37,522 nt of DNA. Source: Streptomyces jumonjinensis (GTDB lineage Bacteria; Actinomycetota; Actinomycetes; Streptomycetales; Streptomycetaceae). Location of the stretch: assembly GCF_009600885.1 (NCBI RefSeq), contig NZ_VCLA01000067.1:19339-56860 (forward strand). The letters run 5' to 3'. Numbering within the stretch: the stretch's first letter is position 1; the number at the start of each line of letters is the position of its first letter. Under the pieces are notes generated by a model. That model was not told where the DNA came from. It ran no database searches and was given only the letters and a program-made list of their open reading frames with translations. Positions 32,547-37,522 of this stretch are shown here, in pieces. The translations under genes and the position numbers were made by a program.

Positions 32547-32577
32547 TTGCCCGGTTCGCCGTGCGGCAGGGTAGCGT
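32547..32577 (+). promoter_or_regulatory. Candidate lgt promoter
   Basis: TTGCCC (32547-32552) and TAGCGT (32572-32577) are 19 bases apart. TAGCGT ends 10 bases before the lgt ATG and there is no Shine-Dalgarno sequence, so the mRNA is likely leaderless or nearly so. Confidence 0.45.
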
Positions 32578-32587
32578 CGGTCCTGCC

Positions 32588-33592
32588 ATGGAACTTGCCT
32601 ATATTCCCAGCCCGTCGAGTGGTGCCATCCATCTCGGACCGCTGCCGCTGCGCGGCTATGCCCTCTGCATCATCATCGGTGTCTTCGTCGCCGTCTGGTA
32701 CGGCAACAAACGCTGGATCGCCCGGGGCGGCAAGGCCGGCACCGTGGCCGACATCGCCGTCTGGGCAGTGCCCTTCGGCCTCGTCGGCGGCCGGCTGTAC
32801 CACGTGATCACCGACTATCAGCTGTACTTCAGCGAGGGTGAGAACTGGGTCGACGCGTTCAAGATCTGGCAGGGCGGCCTCGGTATCTGGGGCGCCATCT
32901 CACTCGGCGCGGTCGGCGCCTGGATCGGCTGCCGTCGCCGGGGCATCCCGCTGCCCGCCTGGGCCGACGCCCTCGCACCGGGGATCGCCTTCGCCCAGGC
33001 GATCGGCCGCTGGGGCAACTGGTTCAACCAGGAGCTGTACGGCAAGCCGACCGATCTGCCGTGGGCGCTGGAGATCAGCGAGGGGCCGAACCGCGAGGCC
33101 GGGCTCTACCACCCGACGTTTCTGTACGAGTCGCTCTGGTGCGTCGGTGTCGCACTGCTGGTGATCTGGGCCGACCGCCGCTTCAAGCTGGGGCATGGCC
33201 GGGCGTTCGCCCTGTATGTCGCCGGGTACTGCGCGGGCCGTGGCTGGATCGAGTATCTGCGGGTGGACCAGGCGCATGAGGTGCTGGGGATCCGGCTCAA
33301 TGTGTGGACCTCGATCGTGGTGTTCGTGCTGGCGGTGGCGTACATCGTGATCTCGGCGCGACTGCGGCCGGGGCGCGAGGAGATCGTGGAGCCGGAGCGG
33401 CCTGGCGCGGGCGTGTCGGACGGTTCGGGCACCCCCGGTGCGTCGGACGCTTCCAGTGCCTCGGACGCCCTCGGCGCGTCGGACGCTTCCGGTTCCTCCG
33501 GTGCCTCGGATTCCGGGAAGCCGGACTCCGCGAAGAAGCCGGAGGGCTCCGCGGAATCGGTGCCGGACGCCGGGAAGGCCGGAAAGGGCTGA
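32588..33592 (+). CDS. lgt: Prolipoprotein diacylglyceryl transferase
   Basis: A 334-aa integral membrane enzyme that transfers diacylglycerol from phosphatidylglycerol to the lipobox cysteine of prolipoproteins, the first step of lipoprotein maturation. It has about seven hydrophobic helices and the Lgt signature AIGRWGNWFNQELYG, containing the conserved Arg, Asn and Glu. The core ends near residue 257. A hydrophilic tail of GASDASS-type repeats with a Lys-rich end follows (about 258-334), as in other actinobacterial Lgt proteins. It is followed by strong hairpins. Confidence 0.97.
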   Translation: MELAYIPSPSSGAIHLGPLPLRGYALCIIIGVFVAVWYGNKRWIARGGKAGTVADIAVWAVPFGLVGGRLYHVITDYQLYFSEGENWVDAFKIWQGGLGIWGAISLGAVGAWIGCRRRGIPLPAWADALAPGIAFAQAIGRWGNWFNQELYGKPTDLPWALEISEGPNREAGLYHPTFLYESLWCVGVALLVIWADRRFKLGHGRAFALYVAGYCAGRGWIEYLRVDQAHEVLGIRLNVWTSIVVFVLAVAYIVISARLRPGREEIVEPERPGAGVSDGSGTPGASDASSASDALGASDASGSSGASDSGKPDSAKKPEGSAESVPDAGKAGKG

Positions 33593-33625
33593 CGGACGGG
33601 GCCCGGGAGCCGCTCCGGACAGGGG

Positions 33626-33704
33626 CGGGAGCCGGGCTCCCGATCCACAAAGGCATGGCGGGAGGCCGCCGGGGACCACAGGGTTTCCGGCGGCCTCCCG
33701 CCAT
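33626..33704. terminator. Very strong terminator between lgt and the CitE-like gene
   Basis: A perfect 18-bp stem, 33655-33672 with 33687-33704 (14-base loop), is preceded by CGGGAGCC (33626-33633) with GGCTCCCG (33635-33642). The genes are convergent, so it can serve both. Confidence 0.9.
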
Positions 33705-33715
33705 ACCCGGCCCGG

Positions 33716-34546
33716 TCATCGTGCGCGGGCGTCCGGTGGTCGGAGTGGGGCCTCCCGGTCGGCGATGGCGAGGGTGCGCTGGGCCGCGGCCACGATCGCC
33801 GCGTCCACGAAGCGGCCGTCCGGGAGGGCGAGCGCGCCGTCGTCGGCGGCGGCTGCCTTGACGATCTGCTCCGCCGCCTCGATCTCCTCGGGGGTGGGCC
33901 GGTAGGCCCGCTCGATGACCGGGAGCTGGCGCGGATGGATGGCCGCCCGCCCCAGGAAGCCCAGGGCGCGGCCGTGGGCGCAGGAGGCGGAGAGGGCGTC
34001 CAGGTCGCGGATGTCGGGGAAGACGGACTGGGGCGGAGGCGCGAGTCCGGCGGCCCGGGCGGCGATGACGACGCGGATACGGGGCCAGTCCAGCGATGAG
34101 CCGTCCCGTACGCCGAGGTCGGCGCGGAGGTCCGCCTCGCCGAGGGAGATCCCGCGCACGGCGGGGTGGGCGGTGGCGATCTCGTACGCGTGCTCGATGG
34201 CGAGCGCGGACTCCAGCAGCGGATGGAGCGGGACGCCGGGGGCGAGGTCCGCGACCCGGTGAATGTCAGTGGCGTGTGCGACCTTGGGAACACGTAGGGC
34301 GCAGAGGCCGGGAAGTCCGGTCAGCGTCTCGATGTCCTGGGGGGAGTTGATGCGTACATGGACCGGCAGGGGCTGGGGGGCCGTGAGGAGTTCGGCGGTC
34401 GCGGCCAGGGCGTATGTCCTGCGGTCGGGGGAGACCGCGTCCTCAAGATCGATGATCACGGCGTCGGCGCGGGAGGAGAGCGCCTTCGCGACGACCTCGG
34501 GGCGGTCCCCGGGGGCGTAGAGATAGGTGAGGGGAGCGGCGGTCAC
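33716..34546 (-). CDS. HpcH/HpaI aldolase / CitE-like CoA ester lyase
   Basis: A 276-aa TIM-barrel protein of the citrate-lyase beta / malyl-CoA lyase superfamily, which cleaves C-C bonds in acyl-CoA esters such as malyl- or citramalyl-CoA. Visible motifs are YLYAPGDRPE, IIDLEDAVSPD, LRVPKV, the metal-binding Glu in LLESALAIEHA, and SLGEADLRADLG with the metal Asp. The GTG overlaps the CoA-transferase stop by 4 bases, so it is the last gene of a coupled four-gene operon. The natural substrate is unknown. Confidence 0.9.
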   Translation of the reverse strand: MTAAPLTYLYAPGDRPEVVAKALSSRADAVIIDLEDAVSPDRRTYALAATAELLTAPQPLPVHVRINSPQDIETLTGLPGLCALRVPKVAHATDIHRVADLAPGVPLHPLLESALAIEHAYEIATAHPAVRGISLGEADLRADLGVRDGSSLDWPRIRVVIAARAAGLAPPPQSVFPDIRDLDALSASCAHGRALGFLGRAAIHPRQLPVIERAYRPTPEEIEAAEQIVKAAAADDGALALPDGRFVDAAIVAAAQRTLAIADREAPLRPPDARAR

Positions 34547-35742
34547 AGGGCCCCCTGGGCGCGGAGTCCGGCGATGTCGGCGGCGGTCAGGCCGAGTTCG
34601 GTGAGGACCTCATCGGTGTCGGCGCCGTGCGGGCGGCCCGCCCAGCGGATGGCGCCGGGGGTCTCGGAGAGCCGGAAGAGGACGTTCTGCATACGGATCG
34701 TGCCGAGTTCGGGGTCGGGGACCTCGGTGACGGTGTCCAGCGCCCGGTACTGCGGATCGTCCAGCACATCGCGGATGTCGTAGACGGGGGCGATCGCCGC
34801 CTCGGCCTTCTCGAAGGCGGCCAGGGCCTCGGCGCGGGTCCGGCGGGCGATCCAGCCGCCGACCGCCTCGTCCAGTTCATCGGCGTGCTCGGCGCGTCCG
34901 GTCCCGGTGGCGAACCAGGGCTCGTCGATCAGCTCGGGCCGGCCGACCAGCCGCAGCACCCGTTCCGCGATGGACTGCGCCGAGGTGGAGACGGCCACCC
35001 ATGCGCCGTCGGCGGTGCGATAGGTGTTGCGGGGGGCGTTGTTGCGGGAGCGGTTGCCGGTGCGTGGCTGTACATAGCCGAGCTGGTCGTACCAGAGCGG
35101 CTGCGGGCCCAGCACGGTGAGGATCGGCTCGATGATCGCCATGTCCACGACCTGGCCGCGGCCGGTGACGGCGCGGGCGGCCAGCGCGGTCAGCACCGCG
35201 TAGGACGTGGCGAGGGCGGCGATCGAGTCGGCGAGTCCGAAAGGGGGGAGTGTCGGCGGGCCGCCGGGTTCGCCGGTGAGGGCGGCGAATCCGCTCATGG
35301 CCTCGGCGAGGGTGCCGAAGCCGGGGCGGTGCGCATAGGGGCCGAACTGGCCGAAGCCGGTGACCCGGGCGAGCACCAGACGGGGGTTGGCGCGGCTCAG
35401 CTCCGCCCAGCCCAGGCCCCACTTCTCCAGGGTGCCGGGGCGGAAGTTCTCGATGACCACATCGGCGGTGGCGGCGAGCGCGAGAAGGGTGTCCCGGCCG
35501 CCGGGGGCGGAGAGATCGAGGGTGATGGCGCGTTTGTTGCGGCCGAGCAGCTTCCACCACAGGCCGATGCCGTCCTTCGTGGGGCCGTGACCCCGGGACG
35601 GGTCGGGGCGGTCGGGGTGCTCGACCTTGATGACCTCGGCGCCGAAGTCGCCGAGCATGGTGGCGGCGAGCGGTCCCGCGAAGAGGGTGGCCAGATCGAG
35701 GACGCGGAGGTGTTGAAGGGGGGTGTGCGCGGTGGGTGTCAT
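34543..35742 (-). CDS. CaiB/BaiF family (class III) CoA transferase
   Basis: A 399-aa enzyme that moves CoA between carboxylic acids. Family motifs are LRVLDLATLFAGPLAATMLGDFGAEVIKVEHPD at the N-terminus, NKRAITLDL, ENFRPGTLEKWGLG, and GRGQVVDMAIIEP, which holds the likely catalytic Asp. The open frame runs upstream into the kinase gene, but homology starts at the ATG at 35742, which overlaps the kinase stop by ATGA. With the downstream lyase it suggests activation of an organic acid to its CoA ester followed by cleavage. Substrate unknown. Confidence 0.93.
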   Translation of the reverse strand: MTPTAHTPLQHLRVLDLATLFAGPLAATMLGDFGAEVIKVEHPDRPDPSRGHGPTKDGIGLWWKLLGRNKRAITLDLSAPGGRDTLLALAATADVVIENFRPGTLEKWGLGWAELSRANPRLVLARVTGFGQFGPYAHRPGFGTLAEAMSGFAALTGEPGGPPTLPPFGLADSIAALATSYAVLTALAARAVTGRGQVVDMAIIEPILTVLGPQPLWYDQLGYVQPRTGNRSRNNAPRNTYRTADGAWVAVSTSAQSIAERVLRLVGRPELIDEPWFATGTGRAEHADELDEAVGGWIARRTRAEALAAFEKAEAAIAPVYDIRDVLDDPQYRALDTVTEVPDPELGTIRMQNVLFRLSETPGAIRWAGRPHGADTDEVLTELGLTAADIAGLRAQGAL

Positions 35743-36626
35743 GAGGCGCTGTCGATCTCCGGACGGTAGGGCATGGACGGGGAGGACCCCGGGCGCTGGA
35801 CGCACAGGGCGGCGGCGGCAGTGGCCCAGTGGAGCGCCCGCTCCATGGGCTGTCCCTCGCCGAGGGCGACGGCGAGGGCGCCGGTGAAGACGTCTCCGGC
35901 CGCGGTGGCGTCCACGGCGGTCACCCGGGGGGCGGGCACCGGGAGGGGCGGGCGGCCCCGGGCCGCGTAGAGGCTGCCCGCCGAGCCCAGGGTGATCACC
36001 ACCTCGGGCACCTGGCACAGCAGCGTCTCGGCTGCCGTACGGGGGTCGGCGGTGCCCGCGAGGGCCGCGGCCTCATGGGCATTGGGCACCAGCAGATCGG
36101 TGGCGGCGAGGAGTCCGGGGGGAAGCGGCTGGGCGGGGGCCGGGGTGAGGACGGTCCGCACGCCGTGGCGGCGTGCGGCTCCGGCGCCGTCGAGCACGGC
36201 GGAGAGGGGGAGTTCGAGCTGGAGCAGCAGGGTGTCGGCGGCGGCGATCAGGATCTCGTCGCCGGGGGCGAGGGAGGTGACGGCGGCGTTCGCGCCGGGG
36301 ACGACGACGATCGCGCTCTCCCCGTCGTCGTCCACGACGGTATGGGCCGTGCCGGAGGGGCCTTCCGCCGTGCGCAGCAGATCGGTGTCGACTCCGGAGG
36401 CGGTGAGGGTCCGCCGCAGCAGGACGCCGAAGTCGTCCGATCCGACCGCGCCGATCAGGGCGACCTCGCCGCCCGCGCGGGCGGCGGCGACGGCCTGGTT
36501 GACGCCCCTGCCCCCGGGGACCGTGCGGAACTCCCGCCCGGTGACGGTCTCTCCCCGTCCGGGAGCCCGGGGGGCGTGGGCCACGAGGCCCATATGGGCG
36601 CTGCCGAGCACGACGATGCCGGTCAT
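35739..36626 (-). CDS. PfkB family carbohydrate kinase (ribokinase-like)
   Basis: A 295-aa sugar or nucleoside kinase. The N-terminal GGRGVNQAVAAARAGG and IGAVGSDDFG match the substrate-binding signature. The C-terminal VDATAAGDVFTGAL is PfkB signature 2; it reads AAGD, as in E. coli ribokinase, rather than GAGD, and the catalytic Asp is kept. The longer open frame upstream (to 37235) is a shadow of the neighbouring gene. The ATG at 36626 overlaps the stop of the ADP-ribosylglycohydrolase gene. Ribose or a related pentose is the simplest substrate guess. Confidence 0.93.
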   Translation of the reverse strand: MTGIVVLGSAHMGLVAHAPRAPGRGETVTGREFRTVPGGRGVNQAVAAARAGGEVALIGAVGSDDFGVLLRRTLTASGVDTDLLRTAEGPSGTAHTVVDDDGESAIVVVPGANAAVTSLAPGDEILIAAADTLLLQLELPLSAVLDGAGAARRHGVRTVLTPAPAQPLPPGLLAATDLLVPNAHEAAALAGTADPRTAAETLLCQVPEVVITLGSAGSLYAARGRPPLPVPAPRVTAVDATAAGDVFTGALAVALGEGQPMERALHWATAAAALCVQRPGSSPSMPYRPEIDSAS

Positions 36627-37522
36627 GGGCGTGCCGCCGCCAGCCGGGTGAGCCGGGCGAGGGAGTCGAAGCCGATGCCGTTGAAATCGGCGATGGAGGT
36701 GGTGAGCCGGTTCTTGAGGGGGGTGGTCCAGCGGTCGGGGAGGGCGTCGGGCCGGGCGGCGAGCAGGCCCGCGATCGATCCGGCGGTCGCGCCGTTGGAG
36801 TCGGTGTCCCAGCCGCCGGACACGGCACGGCAGATCGATCCGATGAAGTCGCCGTCGGCGTGGGTGAGGGCGGCGGCGAGCAGGGCGGCGTTGGGGAGGA
36901 CATGGACCCAGTGGAGGTGGCCGTAGGCGGCGTGGAGCCGGTCCACGACGGTGTCGAAGTCGCTCTCGGCGCGGGCCTGTCCGATCCCGGAGCGCACGGC
37001 GTGGGCGAGCCGTGAGCGGGGCGGGACGACGGTCAGTCCGGCGGCGAGCGCGCCGTGCACATCGTGGGAGCCGCCGGCCGCCGCCGCGATGACCGCGGCG
37101 ATGAACATCGCGCCGTGGACGCCGCTCGCGGTGTGGGTGAGGACGGCGTCGCGGTGTGCGGCCTCGGCGGCGGCCCCCGGGTCGCCGGGGTGGGTCCAGC
37201 CGTGGACGTCGGCGCGGATGGCCGCGCCGATCCACTCGCGGAAGGGGTTGTGGTAGCGGGCGGTGTGCGGGGGTTCGATCCCGGAGAGGAGGTTGCGGAA
37301 GGCGATGCGTTCGGCGGTGAAGGTGCGGCCCGCGGGGAGTTCGTCCAGCCAGAGCCGGGCCACGTCGGCGGTGCGGAAGCCGTGTCCGTACCGCTGGAGC
37401 AGCAGGAGGTTGAGGACCGGGTAGTCGAGGTCGTCGTCCTCGGGCATGCCGTCGATGTTCTCGGCGAGCGACGTGGTGGCGGAACGGCGGTTCCAGGGAT
37501 GGGCGCGGGCCAGCTCGGGCGG
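36623..37522 (-). CDS. ADP-ribosylglycohydrolase family protein (5' end outside window)
   Basis: The C-terminal 299 residues of a protein of the ADP-ribosylglycohydrolase (DraG/ARH-like) family. The frame is open through the window edge (25 more codons before the Met at 37447), so the start is missing. SLAENIDGMPEDDDLDYPVLNL and the metal-binding GGWDTDSNGATAGSIAG are characteristic. Members hydrolyse N- or O-glycosidic bonds of ADP-ribose or related compounds. It is the first visible gene of the operon and overlaps the PfkB gene by ATGA. Whether its target is a modified protein or a small metabolite is not evident. Confidence 0.92.
   Translation of the reverse strand, partial: PPELARAHPWNRRSATTSLAENIDGMPEDDDLDYPVLNLLLLQRYGHGFRTADVARLWLDELPAGRTFTAERIAFRNLLSGIEPPHTARYHNPFREWIGAAIRADVHGWTHPGDPGAAAEAAHRDAVLTHTASGVHGAMFIAAVIAAAAGGSHDVHGALAAGLTVVPPRSRLAHAVRSGIGQARAESDFDTVVDRLHAAYGHLHWVHVLPNAALLAAALTHADGDFIGSICRAVSGGWDTDSNGATAGSIAGLLAARPDALPDRWTTPLKNRLTTSIADFNGIGFDSLARLTRLAAARP

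Noticed and set aside
35743..36018. Upstream extension of the CoA-transferase frame
   Set aside because: Overlaps the PfkB gene in another frame; the family N-terminus and ATGA overlap place the start at 35742.
36627..37235. Upstream extension of the PfkB frame
   Set aside because: Overlaps the ADP-ribosylglycohydrolase gene; Arg-rich shadow sequence without kinase motifs.

Overview
The window is chromosomal DNA of a high-GC actinomycete, almost certainly a Streptomyces or close relative. Coding DNA is strongly G/C-biased at third codon positions, GTG starts are frequent, and genes often overlap by the 4 bases ATGA or GTGA. Small families typical of actinobacteria are present (TrpM, HGxxPAAW, TIGR03085, TIGR02234, DUF2567). 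The gene order dnaE - his - trp - lgt is the Streptomyces arrangement as I know it. No rRNA, tRNA, CRISPR array, insertion sequence or phage gene was seen.

Layout. 1-3.6 kb, minus strand: a membrane-anchored DsbA-like thioredoxin protein, a membrane protein and a DUF2252 kinase-fold protein. 3.6-7.1 kb: dnaE (replicative DNA polymerase alpha subunit), then a 61-aa protein on the minus strand. 7.8-11.6 kb, plus strand: an NYN-domain protein, an ABC exporter pair and a DUF2567 membrane protein. 11.6-16.0 kb, minus strand: a 22-aa ribosomal protein of the bL37 type, a YbaK deacylase, a Lon-N-domain protein, a helical-repeat protein and a large membrane-anchored beta-helix-like protein. 16.2-21.9 kb: a compact histidine operon, hisD-hisC-hisB-(54-aa membrane protein)-hisH-priA-ridA-hisF. 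22.1-24.1 kb: a lone cytochrome P450 and a convergent TIGR03085 gene. 24.2-31.4 kb: hisI, trpE, three small membrane-protein genes, trpC, trpM, trpB and trpA. 31.5-33.6 kb: a second DsbA-like protein and lgt. 33.7-37.5 kb, minus strand: a tightly overlapping operon of ADP-ribosylglycohydrolase (cut by the window end), PfkB kinase, class III CoA transferase and CitE-like lyase.

The central part makes histidine and tryptophan. hisG, hisE, trpD and trpG are not here. trpF is also absent, which fits PriA serving both pathways (HisA and TrpF reactions). Proteins at the edges act at the cell envelope (DsbA-like oxidoreductases, Lgt) or in DNA replication.

The most unusual signals are non-coding. 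(1) Short tandem duplications span the stop codons of four unrelated genes. (2) Hexamers resembling -10 boxes lie 6-8 bases before many start codons, suggesting leaderless mRNAs; for trpE and the Lon-N gene the hexamer begins with the TAG stop codon of the gene before. (3) An imperfect palindromic element sits in frame inside trpE. (4) Inverted repeats that could be operators lie upstream of hisD, trpC and the P450 gene, and a hairpin touches the trpB ribosome-binding site. The four-gene operon at the right end is the best candidate for an uncharacterised pathway.
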